From Oceanobacillus kimchii X50 (GTDB lineage: Bacteria; Bacillota; Bacilli; Bacillales; Amphibacillaceae): DNA of 64,000 nucleotides. A program made the position numbers and the translations under genes. Each line of letters opens with the position of its first letter. Position 1 is the first letter of the stretch. Positions 44,690-55,412 of this stretch are shown one piece after another. The stretch is from positions 402,783-466,782 of the forward strand of contig NZ_CM001792.1 of assembly GCF_000340475.1 (NCBI RefSeq), read 5' to 3'. The notes beneath the pieces are model-generated. The model worked only from the letters and a program-made list of their open reading frames with translations. It was not told the DNA's origin and ran no database searches.

Positions 44690-44751
44690 AACAAAAATAA
44701 TCTTTGTTTATTTTTGTTTTTGTTGACTAATCAAAAAGATAACGTTATCAT
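44690..44751 (+). promoter_or_regulatory. rhaB promoter with T-rich element and cre-like palindrome
   Basis: TTGACT (44723-44728), 17 bases, TATCAT (44746-44751). Upstream is TTTGTTTATTTTTG, shared with the rhaM and aldA promoters. A palindrome GATAACGTTATC overlaps the spacer and -10; it matches the cre core less well (two mismatches). Confidence 0.65.
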
Positions 44752-44840
44752 AAACGTACAGAAGGTATGATTACTTAACTTGACGATTTTATAGATAGAA
44801 AGATGGCAGTATTCTATTGGTTTCAAGGATGGTGAATTAG

Positions 44841-46256
44841 ATGCAACAACAATGCAACTTAGCGGTAGATATAGGAGCTTCCAGTGGGAGAGTTATCGCT
44901 GGGTACTTACGAAATGGAAAATTGCAATTAGAGGAAGTTCATCGTTTTGATAATAAATTAATCGAATTGAACAACTATTTTTGTTGGGATATCGATCGGA
45001 TTTATCATGAAATATTAACGGGTATTAAATCTGCGGTTGATAAAGGGTACCAGCCTATAAGTCTAGGAATTGATACGTGGGCTGTTGATTTTGTTTTGTT
45101 AGATGAAAATGATAAACGATTAACAGATGCAGTTTCTTATCGAGACCCACGGACAGATGGAATGATGGAGGAAGTCTTCTCTCAAATAAGTAAAGAACGT
45201 CTCTATTTAGAAACAGGAATTCAGTTTCAAAAATTTAACACGATTTATCAATTACAAGCATTAAAGAATAGCAACCCTGAGTTGATAGAGAAATCAACAA
45301 GTTTTCTAATGATACCAGATTATTTAAATTTTTTACTTACAGGGAAAAAGGTTAACGAATATACCAATGCAACAACCACTCAATTAGTCAATGCATTCAC
45401 AAAAAAATGGGATATCGATTTAATTGAAAAGTTAGGTTTTAATTCGAACATGTTTATGGATATCCAACCTCCAGAGTCAGTAATTGGTAATCTTCGCCCA
45501 GAACTTCAAGAAGAATTAGGTGTTGATTTTAACATTATCTTACCTGCGACACATGATACTGGTTCAGCTGTTGTAGCTGTCCCTGAACTAGAAGATACGC
45601 TTTATATTAGCTCAGGGACTTGGTCTTTGATCGGGGTGGAAAATCATTTTCCCATCTGTATAACAAAAGCACTAGATTATAATTTTACGAATGAAGGCGG
45701 AGCAGATTATCGGTTTCGTTTTTTGAAAAACATCATGGGGTTATGGATGATTCAAGAAGTGAAGAGAAATTTTAATGATGAATATGACTTTGCCGACTTT
45801 GCTGCTATGGCGAAAGAAGAGTCATTTAGTTCTATTGTTGATGTTGATGATAATCGATTCTTAAAACCTGAAAATATGATTAAAGAAATAAAAGCATATT
45901 GTGAGGAATCCAACCAAGCTATACCTCAATCGCCAAGTGAAGTGGCTAAATGTGTATTTAATAGTTTAGCAGTTAGTTATCAACAGGCAATCTCTCAAAT
46001 TGAAGAAATTTATGAAATTGAATTTCCGACCATTCATATTATTGGTGGAGGTTCAAAGAATGAAATGTTAAATCAATTAATTGCAGATACAACAGGAAAA
46101 ATAGTAATCGCTGGTTTATCTGAAGCTACAGCTATTGGAAACTTAATTGTTCAAATGATGGCAACTGATCAAATAGATGATATTGAGCAAGCTAGACAAT
46201 TAATTAGAGCATCATTTGATTTAAATACCTATACGAAAGTAACAATGGAGGGGTAA
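44841..46256 (+). CDS. rhaB: Rhamnulokinase
   Basis: 471 aa FGGY-family sugar kinase making L-rhamnulose-1-phosphate. [15 protein letters not shown] near residues 9-23 is the first phosphate loop; [26 protein letters not shown] and [15 protein letters not shown] follow in order as in RhaB. First gene of rhaB-rhaA-rhaD-rhaR, two bases before rhaA. Confidence 0.96.
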   Translation: MQQQCNLAVDIGASSGRVIAGYLRNGKLQLEEVHRFDNKLIELNNYFCWDIDRIYHEILTGIKSAVDKGYQPISLGIDTWAVDFVLLDENDKRLTDAVSYRDPRTDGMMEEVFSQISKERLYLETGIQFQKFNTIYQLQALKNSNPELIEKSTSFLMIPDYLNFLLTGKKVNEYTNATTTQLVNAFTKKWDIDLIEKLGFNSNMFMDIQPPESVIGNLRPELQEELGVDFNIILPATHDTGSAVVAVPELEDTLYISSGTWSLIGVENHFPICITKALDYNFTNEGGADYRFRFLKNIMGLWMIQEVKRNFNDEYDFADFAAMAKEESFSSIVDVDDNRFLKPENMIKEIKAYCEESNQAIPQSPSEVAKCVFNSLAVSYQQAISQIEEIYEIEFPTIHIIGGGSKNEMLNQLIADTTGKIVIAGLSEATAIGNLIVQMMATDQIDDIEQARQLIRASFDLNTYTKVTMEG

Positions 46257-46258
46257 AT

Positions 46259-47512
46259 ATGGACGTGAACCAAAATTATGAACAAGCGAAGAAACAATAT
46301 GAAAAATGGGGAGTTAATGTTGAGGATGCATTAGAGAAGTTGAAACAAATTTCGATTTCAATTCATTGTTGGCAAGGAGATGACGTGACAGGATTTGAAG
46401 TCAATCAACAGGAATTATCCGGGGGTATCGATGTAACTGGAAATTACCCAGGTAAAGCAACTACACCAGAAGAATTAAGGAATGACCTTGATAAAGCTTT
46501 ATCACTTATTCCCGGTAACCACCGAATCAATCTACATGCGATTTATGCAGAAACAAATGGAGAAGCGGTGGAACGTGATGAGATTGAGCCTAAGCATTTT
46601 GAGAACTGGGTTAAATGGGCAAAAGAAAACGGGTTAGGACTAGACTTTAACCCAACATTATTTTCTCATCCAAAAGCAGATGACGGCTTAACGTTAGCGC
46701 ATCCAAATAAAGAAATTCGAGATTTTTGGATTCGTCATACGATTGCCAGCCGTAAAATCGCAGCTTACATGGGGAAAGAGTTAGGAACTTCTGCATTAAC
46801 AAACATCTGGGTTCCAGATGGGTATAAAGATATACCAAGTGATCGTCTGACGCCGAGAAAACGTCTAGAAGATTCACTAAACCAAATCTTTGAAGAGGAA
46901 ATAGATAAGGAATATAACGTTGATGCAGTAGAGAGCAAATTATTTGGAATAGGATCTGAAGCGTATGTAGTAGGATCACATGAGTTTTATATGGGCTATG
47001 CATTGAAGAACGATAAATTATGTCTACTAGATACAGGACATTATCATCCTACAGAAATGGTATCTAATAAAATTTCTTCGATGCTATTATATAGTGATGA
47101 ATTAGCTTTACATGTATCTAGACCAGTTCGTTGGGATAGTGATCATGTTGTTATATTAGATGATGAGTTGCGTGAAATTGGCTTGGAAATTGTCCGAAAT
47201 GATGCCTTAGATAAAGTAAGAATCGGCCTAGATTTCTTTGATGCAAGTATTAACCGAATTGCCGCTTGGACAATTGGTACTCGTAATATGATTAAATCGT
47301 TATTATACGCGTTATTAACCCCGAATGAGCACTTAAAACAATTACAAGAAGAAGGTAATTTCACCGATCGTTTAGCCATAATGGAAGAATTAAAAACTTA
47401 TCCATTTGGGGCTATTTGGGATTACTACTGTGAATCTATGGATGTGCCAGTTGGAGAGTCATGGTTAAAAGATGTAAAAGAATATGAAAAAGAAGTTTTA
47501 TCTAAGCGATAA
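46259..47512 (+). CDS. rhaA: L-rhamnose isomerase
   Basis: 417 aa, normal for RhaA. It converts L-rhamnose to L-rhamnulose with Mn2+ in a TIM barrel. Diagnostic pieces: [14 protein letters not shown] near residue 31-44, [33 protein letters not shown] and [13 protein letters not shown]. The start follows GGAGGGGTAAAT overlapping the rhaB stop region, so the genes are tightly coupled. Confidence 0.97.
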   Translation: MDVNQNYEQAKKQYEKWGVNVEDALEKLKQISISIHCWQGDDVTGFEVNQQELSGGIDVTGNYPGKATTPEELRNDLDKALSLIPGNHRINLHAIYAETNGEAVERDEIEPKHFENWVKWAKENGLGLDFNPTLFSHPKADDGLTLAHPNKEIRDFWIRHTIASRKIAAYMGKELGTSALTNIWVPDGYKDIPSDRLTPRKRLEDSLNQIFEEEIDKEYNVDAVESKLFGIGSEAYVVGSHEFYMGYALKNDKLCLLDTGHYHPTEMVSNKISSMLLYSDELALHVSRPVRWDSDHVVILDDELREIGLEIVRNDALDKVRIGLDFFDASINRIAAWTIGTRNMIKSLLYALLTPNEHLKQLQEEGNFTDRLAIMEELKTYPFGAIWDYYCESMDVPVGESWLKDVKEYEKEVLSKR

Positions 47513-47547
47513 GTTTAGGCAGATATAAAGTGGAAAGGAAGAGAATC

Positions 47548-48384
47548 ATGACACAAGAAATTACACAACAAGATGTATTAGAAGCACCGTTTATGAAAGA
47601 AATGATGAATACAACATATGATATGTGGAAACTTGGATGGGATGAACTAAATGGAGGTAACATTAGTTATCTATTAAAGGAAGAAGAAGTAAAAAGTTAT
47701 CTTGATTTGAACCAAGTAAAACGAACTATTTCATTAGATTTTCCAGTGAAAGAATTGGCAAACCAATATTTTCTTGTGACTGGATCGGGTAAATTCTTCA
47801 GAAAAATTATAGAGAATCCAGAAGAATGTTTAGCAGTAATACGCGTAACTAGTGGTGGAGAATCTGTGGAGCTGTTATGGGGATTAAGTGATGGAGGAAG
47901 ACCGACAAGTGAATTAGCATCTCACTTTATGAGTCATATCATTCGATTAAAACATGATCCGGATCACCGAGTGATTATGCACACACATGCAACAAACTTA
48001 ATTGCAATGACATTTACTCATGAATTAGATGAAGTTCCATTTACTCGTACATTATGGCAAATGTGTACGGAATGCTTAGTGGTATTTCCTGAAGGAGTAG
48101 GGATACTTCCTTGGATGGTTCCTGGAACTTCTGAAATTGGAAAGGCTACTGCTGAAAAAATGAATGAATTTCGTTTAGCAATTTGGCCACATCATGGAAT
48201 TTTTGGTGCGGGAGAAACAATTGATCAGGTGTTTGGATTAATAGAAACGGTGGAGAAAGCTGCAAAAGTCTATAATCTTGTAAACGCACATCCAGATGGT
48301 GCTAAACAAGTAATTACTGATCAGCAACTGATCGATTTAGCAGAAGCTTTCCATGTAAATCCTCCTAAAAAATACTTTCCTTAA
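47548..48384 (+). CDS. rhaD: Rhamnulose-1-phosphate aldolase
   Basis: 278 aa from the ATG after GGAAAGGAAGAG; an in-frame GTG at 47530 sits inside the box itself. Class II aldolase splitting rhamnulose-1-phosphate to dihydroxyacetone phosphate and L-lactaldehyde. Zinc ligands are seen in [13 protein letters not shown] and the later [10 protein letters not shown] histidines; GGNISY is the substrate-binding loop. Its aldehyde product is handled by aldA upstream. Confidence 0.95.
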   Translation: MTQEITQQDVLEAPFMKEMMNTTYDMWKLGWDELNGGNISYLLKEEEVKSYLDLNQVKRTISLDFPVKELANQYFLVTGSGKFFRKIIENPEECLAVIRVTSGGESVELLWGLSDGGRPTSELASHFMSHIIRLKHDPDHRVIMHTHATNLIAMTFTHELDEVPFTRTLWQMCTECLVVFPEGVGILPWMVPGTSEIGKATAEKMNEFRLAIWPHHGIFGAGETIDQVFGLIETVEKAAKVYNLVNAHPDGAKQVITDQQLIDLAEAFHVNPPKKYFP

Positions 48385-48540
48385 AAGGCTGATGCAATTA
48401 TGAAAAAACGAAGCAGTAGTAATACAAATGTTTAGATCTTTCCATGTAAGTTAAACCTAGTATAAAATGGGTAACATATAATAAAAATATGGTATGCTAT
48501 TTTAGAGAATATGTTAGAGGTAAGAGAAGGAAGTGGTTAG

Positions 48541-49320
48541 ATGCTTGTAGCAGAAAGACATCACAAAATAGTTGAATTAGTGAATGAGAAGAAGAGCATT
48601 CGAGTTTCTGATATGAGTAAATTATTTGCTGTTACAGAAGAAACGATTCGAAGAGATTTAGAAAAGTTAGAGAAAGAAAATAAGTTAGCTCGTAGCCATG
48701 GTGGTGCAGTTAGCTTACATCCAAATGATTCTTTAGAAATCCCTTATTCACAAAGAGAAATTATGAATGTACGTGAAAAACAAAAAATTGCGATGGAAGC
48801 CATTAAACATGTTTTTGAAGGGGATAAAATCATTTTAGATGCAAGTACAACTGCCTGGTATATGGCAAAAGCATTACCTGACTTACCTTTAACCGTCATG
48901 ACTAACTCCATTAAAGTTGCAATGGAACTGAGTAACAAACACCAAATTAATGTCATTTCAACTGGTGGAACACTGCTTTCTAAATCACTCTCTTACGCTG
49001 GACCTTTAGCAGAAGCTTCGTTTGATAGTTATCATCTTGATAAAGCATTTATTTCTTGTAAAGGTCTGCATCTAGAAAGAGGAATAAGTGAGTCAGATGA
49101 GCAACAATCTCGCATTAAAAAGAAAATGATTGATAGTGCTGATTCTATTTATTTAATGATAGATTATAGTAAATTTGGCAAAACTGCTTTTTCAAAAATT
49201 GATCAAATTGAAGTCGCACATCATTTGGTTACAGACAGCAAGGCAGATCAAACATTGATTCAGTTGCTAAAAGAAAAAGGAATCCGTGTAACGGTAACGG
49301 AAGTACAGCATGATAAATAA
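48541..49320 (+). CDS. rhaR: DeoR-family transcriptional regulator of rhamnose use
   Basis: 259 aa. The DeoR helix-turn-helix is at about residues 20-42 (SDMSKLFAVTEETIRRDLEKLE) and a sugar-phosphate isomerase-like sensor domain follows (DKIILDASTTAWYMA, MTNSIKVAMEL, ISTGGTLL). Its place at the end of the rha genes matches the DeoR-type RhaR of Bacilli. It has its own 156-base upstream gap and a terminator. Likely effector is rhamnulose-1-phosphate; this and target sites are inference. Confidence 0.88.
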   Translation: MLVAERHHKIVELVNEKKSIRVSDMSKLFAVTEETIRRDLEKLEKENKLARSHGGAVSLHPNDSLEIPYSQREIMNVREKQKIAMEAIKHVFEGDKIILDASTTAWYMAKALPDLPLTVMTNSIKVAMELSNKHQINVISTGGTLLSKSLSYAGPLAEASFDSYHLDKAFISCKGLHLERGISESDEQQSRIKKKMIDSADSIYLMIDYSKFGKTAFSKIDQIEVAHHLVTDSKADQTLIQLLKEKGIRVTVTEVQHDK

Positions 49321-49342
49321 CACAATAATATAGACCATATAT

Positions 49343-49378
49343 TAACAGCCGTCACTAATGAAGTGCGGCTGTTATTTT
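49343..49378 (+). terminator. Terminator after rhaR
   Basis: AACAGCCG-TCACT pairs with AGTG-CGGCTGTT, loop AATGA region, then TATTTTTA. It precedes the convergent tRNA gene. Confidence 0.8.
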
Positions 49379-49385
49379 TATTAGA

Positions 49386-49458
49386 TGGAGCATAGCGGGC
49401 TCGAACCGCTGACCTCTTCACTGCCAGTGAAGCGCTCTCCCAGCTGAGCTAATGCCCC
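49386..49458 (-). tRNA. tRNA-Ala (anticodon GGC)
   Basis: On the minus strand a 73-base cloverleaf: acceptor GGGGCAT/ATGCTCC, D-loop AGCTCAGCTGGGAGAGC, anticodon stem CTTCA/TGAAG with loop CTGGCAG (anticodon GGC), T-arm GGTTCGAGCC, discriminator A. The 3' CCA is not encoded. GGC reads GCC and GCT alanine codons. Confidence 0.95.
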
Positions 49459-49467
49459 GTTAATGAA

Positions 49468-49496
49468 AGTATATCTACTCTATAAAACTATTTCAA
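49468..49496 (-). promoter_or_regulatory. Promoter of the tRNA-Ala gene
   Basis: Minus strand TTGAAA (49496-49491), 17-bp spacer, TATACT (49473-49468), ten bases before the mature 5' end. Confidence 0.75.
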
Positions 49497-49513
49497 TATA
49501 ACTATACTTCATA

Positions 49514-49552
49514 GAGGAAAACAAGTCTATACTACTGTTTTCCTCTTTTTAT
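49514..49552. terminator. Hairpin upstream of the nuclease gene
   Basis: AGAGGAAAACA pairs with TGTTTTCCTCT, followed by TTTTTA on the plus strand. It isolates the tRNA locus from the large nuclease gene. Confidence 0.6.
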
Positions 49553-49692
49553 AGGATAAAAGTTCTGAATTTACACTATTTTTACAAAAAAGCAATGGAA
49601 TAGAGAGAATTTTTGTGCAATATTTAAAGAGAAACGATTGTTTATGTCGAAATAAATACAATCGTATTAAAAAATGGTAACGGAGGGAAAAT

Positions 49693-52600
49693 ATGAGAAA
49701 GGTAAAGAGATCGTTTAGTATGTTAATGATCTTTGCACTAATTATGATGAATGTAACACCAGCGTTATCAGTATCTGCTGAAAGTGCTACAACTGTAGAT
49801 ACAGTTGCAGAAGATCTAATTCTTTCGGAATATGTGGAAGGATCTTCGTTCAATAAAGCGATTGAAATCTTTAATGGTACAGGAGAAGCTGTGGATTTAT
49901 CGAATTATTCCTTAGAATTATATAGTAATGGAGCTTCTTCTGCTAGTCAGTCTTTATCACTATCAGGTACTTTGGCTAATGGTGATGTTCTTGTTCTAGC
50001 ACATCCGAGTGCAGATCAGGAAATCTTAGATCAAGCTGATGTAACAAATGGTTCTGTGATTAATTTTAACGGTGATGATGCAATAGCTCTATTAAATAGT
50101 GGAGAGAAACTAGATGTTATCGGGGAAATTGGAGAACGGACCAATTTTGGTCAAGATGTTACGTTAGTTAGGAATGCGTCAATTATTTCCCCAAGTACGA
50201 CGTTTAATGTAGAAGATTGGACGGAATACGGTCAAAATACGTTTGCATATATAGGTTCTCATACCATGGATGGAATACCAGAGGAGCCAGGTGAACCAGA
50301 AGAACCTGGAGAGCCGGGAGAACCAGACCCAGAGCAGTTACCTATCTCGGATGTTCGTGACCTCTCAGATGGAGAAGTGGTTACAGTAGAGGGAATTGTA
50401 ACGGCAGATAATCAAGCGATTAGTAATGGCAGTCAATTTACTACATATATCCAAGACGAGACGGCTGGTATTAATCTATTTGCTTTTGAACAAGGTGAAA
50501 TCTCTGATGTTACAAAGGGTGACAAAGTTGTCGTAACTGGTGAACTTGCTACTTATAATGGATTAAAAGAGATTGTACCGACTTCATTAGAAGTGATTGA
50601 TTCTGGTTTAGATTTACCAGCAGCACAAACAATAAGTTTAGAGGAATTACAAGATGAAGAATTAGCCGAATCACTAGAAGGGCAACGAGTTCAAGTCAAT
50701 GGTTATATTCGATCCATTCCAGATAGTCCTGCCGGTGGTGGATATAATATTACAGTTACCGATGCAGATTTTAATGGAATGACGCTTCGTGTCATGGAAA
50801 ATGCGCTTGATATTTCTGAAGTAGAATCAAATACTTGGTATGATATTACCGCTATCGTAAGTCAATACAATACGTATCAATTAATTCCTACGGAGCAAGC
50901 AGATATCGAAGTTGCAGATGAACAACCAGAACCGCCTTCTTCTGAAGGGTATTATGAGACTACAGTAGAAAGTGTGACAGATGGTGATACCATACGTGTG
51001 GCTGAACCTGTTTTTGGTGAGAAGCGTGTTCGATTTGTAAATATGGATACTGCAGAAACGTATGCTGCTCATAATGATGATCCTGCACGTGAAGAAATTA
51101 ATAACAACCAGAAGTATTACGGAGATTTAGCAACGGATTATATAGGGGAACTCATTCAACCAGGTGATGAGATTTATCTAAAGGTTGGAGATGAACCAAC
51201 AGATGACTATGGACGTATATTGGCAGAAGTTATCCGTAAAGATGATGGTTTAAATGTAAATTTAGAAATGGTAGAAGCAGGATATGCATCTACGTACTTT
51301 ATTGCACCGATTGATGAGGAAGCATACCCTGAATATCAACAAGCAGTGAAAGAAGCAAAAGATGCTCAGTTAGGAATTTGGAATCCGGAAGATCCACTTT
51401 TAGAATTGCCATTTGTCTTCCGTGCAAATGATGATCAAAAAGGATTCCAACGATATGTTGGAAACTCCGATACAATGCAATATGTAGTACCAGATAATTG
51501 GGCAGATGTACCTGTGGAACATCGTATCTTCTTCTCAAGTCCAGAAGAGGCTGAATCTTATGGATATACACCGGTTAGTAATGGGGAAGAGCCTTCCGAG
51601 GAAACGCTAGATTTACAGCTTATTAGTATGAATGATTTACATGGGAAGATAGATCAGGAATATATGCTAGATTTAGAGGGAACTGGCGAATCTGAATTGT
51701 ATGGAAGAATGGATTATACAGCTTCTGCGATCAAAGAGCGTCAAGAAGGAAATGAACATTCGATGCTTGTTCATGCAGGAGATATGATAGGTGGAAGTTC
51801 TCCAGTCTCAGGTTTATTACAGGATGAACCAACAGTAGAAATTATGAATGCAATGGGGTTTGATGTTGGTACTGTCGGAAACCATGAATTTGATGAAGGT
51901 TTACCAGAGCTACTAAGAATGATTGAAGGTGGCGATCATCCGGAAGGAAAAGGGACAGAAGGATATGAAGGTATGGATTTTCCATCCCTTTGTGCGAATT
52001 GTGTATATGAAGATACTGGTGAAACTTTCCTCCCCCCGTATATTATTGAAGAAGTAGATGGTGAAGAAATTGGATTTATTGGAGTAAACACTCAAGAAAC
52101 TGTCAATATGGTTATGCCTTCTTCATTAGAAAATGTGAAGTTTACGGATGAAACAGAAGCTGTAAATGATGCAGCGGAAGAATTAACGAGTAAAGGTGTA
52201 GAAGCGATTATCGTGTTAGCGCATATGCCAGCGTATCAAAATGGAGATGATGCAACAGGTGCTGCTGCTGATTTAGCACGAAATGTCAATGACTCGGTTG
52301 ATGTGATCTTTGCTGGACATAATCATGTGGAAAATAACGTATTAGTGGATGATAAATTAATTATCCAAGCAAATGAATACGGAAAAGCATTTGCGGACGT
52401 GCAATTAGTTTTAGATCGTGAAACCGGTGATATTATTGAAAAAGAAGCTGAAATCGTTTATGTAAAACAAAGTGATTATACGCCAGATGAAGAAATCACT
52501 GCAATTTTAGATAAATATGCTGAAGAAATTGCTCCGATTATAAACGAAGTGATTGGTTATAATGCACAAGACTTAACGGGTGATTATACCAATGATGGCG

Positions 52601-53436
52601 ATCACGGATTAGGGAACTTATTATCTGATGGAATGAAAGAAGCAATGGATAGTGATTTTGCCTTTATGAATGGCGGTGGGATACGAGATGACCTCTTAGC
52701 AGGTGATGTCACTTGGGGAGATCTATACAATGTCCAACCATTTGGAAATACATTAATGACAGTGGAAGTTACTGGTAATGATGTTTACGAGATATTAAAT
52801 GAACAAATTCACCCGGAATATGGCCCTGATTATAGTGTGAGTGGTTTGCATTATAAGTGGAACCCAGAATTAGGAGAAGTGATTAACGTTACTTTCCCTG
52901 ATGGTACACCAATTGATTTGGAAGAAACGTATATCTTAACGGTTAATAACTACATGGGAACTTCGGAAGGACCGATTAAAGATCTGGGAGAAAATCCGAC
53001 TATGGGTCCTGAGGATATTGAAGCTACAGTCGAATTTATCCAAGCGATGAACAGCTCAGAAGATAATCCAATTGTATATGAGGCAGAAGGAAGAATTTCA
53101 CAAACAGATGAAGAACCAGGTGAACCGGAAGAGCCGGGAGAACCAGAGGAACCTGAGGAGCCAGGAGAACCAGATTATATTATTGAAGCTATACCAGATA
53201 GAGGGTTATTAGCAGTTGTTCGAACTAGAGATCTTTTGTTTGTAGAAGAAGGATCAGATGTGTTGATCGATGTTTCGAATGAAAGTAGATTACGCATGCT
53301 TTTAATGACGCTTCCTCAAGTATATATATTAAAGAATAAGCAAGTAACACTTCATGTCACCAATGGCGAAGAAACAAAGACATTTAATATGGCAGAAGAG
53401 AAATTAAGAACAATGATAGTCTTATTAATGAAATAA
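49693..53436 (+). CDS. Secreted multidomain nuclease / 5'-nucleotidase (YhcR-like)
   Basis: 1247 aa. Order: signal peptide (1-31), lamin-tail-like domain (about 38-150), EPGEPEEPGEPG linker (about 197-215), OB-fold regions (about 218-410), thermonuclease domain (about 420-575; VTDGDTIRV, VRFVNMDTAET and DYGRILAEV supply the usual Arg/Glu catalytic residues), metallophosphoesterase (from about 640; ISMNDLHGK, VGNHEFDEG, AGHNH), 5'-nucleotidase C-terminal domain (about 950-1130; MNGGGIRDDL), a second PEE/GEP linker and a short tail. This matches B. subtilis YhcR, a Ca2+-activated nuclease, but I see no LPxTG-like sorting signal or terminal helix. Likely scavenges extracellular DNA and nucleotides. 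Confidence 0.93.
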   Translation: MRKVKRSFSMLMIFALIMMNVTPALSVSAESATTVDTVAEDLILSEYVEGSSFNKAIEIFNGTGEAVDLSNYSLELYSNGASSASQSLSLSGTLANGDVLVLAHPSADQEILDQADVTNGSVINFNGDDAIALLNSGEKLDVIGEIGERTNFGQDVTLVRNASIISPSTTFNVEDWTEYGQNTFAYIGSHTMDGIPEEPGEPEEPGEPGEPDPEQLPISDVRDLSDGEVVTVEGIVTADNQAISNGSQFTTYIQDETAGINLFAFEQGEISDVTKGDKVVVTGELATYNGLKEIVPTSLEVIDSGLDLPAAQTISLEELQDEELAESLEGQRVQVNGYIRSIPDSPAGGGYNITVTDADFNGMTLRVMENALDISEVESNTWYDITAIVSQYNTYQLIPTEQADIEVADEQPEPPSSEGYYETTVESVTDGDTIRVAEPVFGEKRVRFVNMDTAETYAAHNDDPAREEINNNQKYYGDLATDYIGELIQPGDEIYLKVGDEPTDDYGRILAEVIRKDDGLNVNLEMVEAGYASTYFIAPIDEEAYPEYQQAVKEAKDAQLGIWNPEDPLLELPFVFRANDDQKGFQRYVGNSDTMQYVVPDNWADVPVEHRIFFSSPEEAESYGYTPVSNGEEPSEETLDLQLISMNDLHGKIDQEYMLDLEGTGESELYGRMDYTASAIKERQEGNEHSMLVHAGDMIGGSSPVSGLLQDEPTVEIMNAMGFDVGTVGNHEFDEGLPELLRMIEGGDHPEGKGTEGYEGMDFPSLCANCVYEDTGETFLPPYIIEEVDGEEIGFIGVNTQETVNMVMPSSLENVKFTDETEAVNDAAEELTSKGVEAIIVLAHMPAYQNGDDATGAAADLARNVNDSVDVIFAGHNHVENNVLVDDKLIIQANEYGKAFADVQLVLDRETGDIIEKEAEIVYVKQSDYTPDEEITAILDKYAEEIAPIINEVIGYNAQDLTGDYTNDGDHGLGNLLSDGMKEAMDSDFAFMNGGGIRDDLLAGDVTWGDLYNVQPFGNTLMTVEVTGNDVYEILNEQIHPEYGPDYSVSGLHYKWNPELGEVINVTFPDGTPIDLEETYILTVNNYMGTSEGPIKDLGENPTMGPEDIEATVEFIQAMNSSEDNPIVYEAEGRISQTDEEPGEPEEPGEPEEPEEPGEPDYIIEAIPDRGLLAVVRTRDLLFVEEGSDVLIDVSNESRLRMLLMTLPQVYILKNKQVTLHVTNGEETKTFNMAEEKLRTMIVLLMK

Positions 53437-53451
53437 CTAGAAGTCGAATTT

Positions 53452-53487
53452 ACCTGTAGAGAACGGTTTAGTTCTCTACAGGTTTTT
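53452..53487 (+). terminator. Terminator after the nuclease gene
   Basis: Perfect 13-bp stem ACCTGTAGAGAAC / GTTCTCTACAGGT, 6-base loop, TTTT tail. Confidence 0.92.
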
Positions 53488-53561
53488 CATGTTTACAAGT
53501 CGATATTAGTTACCTTATAGTTGTTATAGTAGTTTTCTATTTTAAGGTAGGAGATTAAAAA

Positions 53562-53846
53562 ATGACAAAACAAAGACAAAAAATAGACGCAAGGTTTAAA
53601 GTAGCGAATAGAGAAGCTTTAATTGGAGTAGGTTTAGTTATATTTAATTTTATTTGGTGGTTCGGTTTTGCCTATGGATTGGGAGGTAAAGATCCAGAAG
53701 ATTATTCGTATATATTGGGGTTTCCAGCTTGGTTTTTTTATAGTTGTATTCTTGGATTTATTGTAATGGTCATATTAACCGTAATAGCAGTTAAATTCTT
53801 TTTTAAAGATATACCACTTGATGATGAAGAAGAAAATCAATCTTAA
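53562..53846 (+). CDS. YhdT-family small membrane protein (DUF997)
   Basis: 94 aa with two hydrophobic helices (about residues 19-37 and 57-79) and a conserved WWFGFAYGLGGKDPEDYSYI between them, typical of YhdT. It precedes panF here as yhdT does in E. coli. Role unknown; perhaps an accessory subunit of the pantothenate symporter (inference from constant linkage). ATG after GGTAGGAG. Confidence 0.85.
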   Translation: MTKQRQKIDARFKVANREALIGVGLVIFNFIWWFGFAYGLGGKDPEDYSYILGFPAWFFYSCILGFIVMVILTVIAVKFFFKDIPLDDEEENQS

Positions 53847-53884
53847 TACCGAGTCAATGGGTTTAAAGCGAGGAGACAAATGTA

Positions 53885-55321
53885 ATGAATTGGGAAGCGG
53901 TTATACCATTATTCTTATTAATTTTTATCATATTTTTAGTTGGAATTTGGTCAAGTAAATTTGTGCGGAATACAGATTCTTTCGTACAAGAATATTTTCT
54001 TGGTGGTAGAAGTTTAGGTGGCTTCATATTAGCGATGACTCTTGTAACCACTTATGGAAGTGCAAGTAGTTTTCTCAGTGGGCCGGGAACTGCTTATAAC
54101 GAAGGGTTAGGTTGGGTTCTTTTATCCATGACTCAATTAGCGACAGGTTATTTTGTGTTAATGGTATTGGGCAAACGATTTGCGATTGTTACACGAAAGT
54201 ATAAAGCAGTAACTATTGTAGATTTTTTAAAAGAAAGATATGAATCCAAATGGGTCGTTTTATTATCTTCATTCAGTATATTAATATTCTTGTTTTCTGC
54301 AATGTCAGCTCAATGGATAGGGGGAGGTAGGTTAATTCAATCGCTTACTGGTATGTCTTATCTTTCTGCATTATTTATATTTTCTGCTGCAGTACTTATC
54401 TATGTCATTGTCGGGGGATTCCGAGCAGTAGCAATTACGGATGGAATTCAAGGAATTATTATGTTTATTGGTACATTAATATTATTAATTGCTGTAATTG
54501 TTGCCGGTGGTGGAGTTCCACAAATTATGGAAGATTTACGTGCAGAAAATGTGAATCTTATAACGCCTTATGGTGAAGATGGTGGGTTAACACCAGCGTT
54601 TGTATCTTCTTTTTGGATATTAGTGGGTGTCGGTGTCATTGCGCTCCCCCAAATTGCGGTACGAGCAATGTCATATAAAAACTCGCGCTCACTTCATAGA
54701 GGCATTATTATTAGTACGATTGTAGTTGGGTTTATTATGTTAAATATGCACTTAATCGGAGTTCTTGGTAGACCAGTAGTACCTGGAATTGGAGTAGGGG
54801 ACACGGTAATGCCAATACTTGCACAAGAAGTACTTCCTGGATGGCTGGCTGGGATTGTACTGGCAGCACCGATGGCAGCAATCATGACAACAGTTAATTC
54901 ATTATTGTTAATGGTTAGTTCCACGGTTATAAAGGATGTATATTTAAATTATATTGAGAAAGATGCTACAGATAGAAAAGTGCGTGGTTTGAGTATGGGA
55001 GTGACTGCCCTCATTGGGATGATCGTGATAATTATGTCACTACAACCTCCAGATTTAATTATATGGTTAAATCTATTTTCGATGGGTGGCTTGGAAGCAG
55101 CGTTTATTTGGCCAATTGTACTGGGATTATATTGGAGGCGAGGCAATAAATATGGTGCAATAGCTTCTATGATAACAGGTGTGTCAAGTTACATTATTTT
55201 TGAATCTTTCTTTCCACAACCATTTGGCCTGCACTCTGTTGTTACATCGATAACCATTGCATTAATAGCTTACATTATCGCAAGTTTATCAAAACAACAC
55301 CCAGTATCACAAATGAGTTAA
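53885..55321 (+). CDS. panF: Sodium/pantothenate symporter
   Basis: 478 aa sodium:solute symporter (SSS family) with 13 predicted helices. EYFLGGRSLGGFILAMTLVT near residues 38-57 and YGSASSFLSGPGTAYNEGLG mark the PanF group; GFRAVAITDGIQGIIM is the SSS signature region. Imports pantothenate with Na+ for coenzyme A synthesis. Follows yhdT by 38 bases; terminator downstream. Confidence 0.9.
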   Translation: MNWEAVIPLFLLIFIIFLVGIWSSKFVRNTDSFVQEYFLGGRSLGGFILAMTLVTTYGSASSFLSGPGTAYNEGLGWVLLSMTQLATGYFVLMVLGKRFAIVTRKYKAVTIVDFLKERYESKWVVLLSSFSILIFLFSAMSAQWIGGGRLIQSLTGMSYLSALFIFSAAVLIYVIVGGFRAVAITDGIQGIIMFIGTLILLIAVIVAGGGVPQIMEDLRAENVNLITPYGEDGGLTPAFVSSFWILVGVGVIALPQIAVRAMSYKNSRSLHRGIIISTIVVGFIMLNMHLIGVLGRPVVPGIGVGDTVMPILAQEVLPGWLAGIVLAAPMAAIMTTVNSLLLMVSSTVIKDVYLNYIEKDATDRKVRGLSMGVTALIGMIVIIMSLQPPDLIIWLNLFSMGGLEAAFIWPIVLGLYWRRGNKYGAIASMITGVSSYIIFESFFPQPFGLHSVVTSITIALIAYIIASLSKQHPVSQMS

Positions 55322-55379
55322 ATGACTCAAATCTATTTATTATCCTACAAAAGTTTATATATTTGCTAAGTTTATTTTT

Positions 55380-55412
55380 AAGTATCGCTCATAAAACGAG
55401 CGATACTTTTTA
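55380..55412 (+). terminator. Terminator after panF
   Basis: AGTATCGCTC / GAGCGATACT stem, 7-base loop ATAAAAC, then TTTTTATTTTG. The remaining about 200 bases before the next gene contain a possible TATAAT near 55585 but nothing else I can name. Confidence 0.9.
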
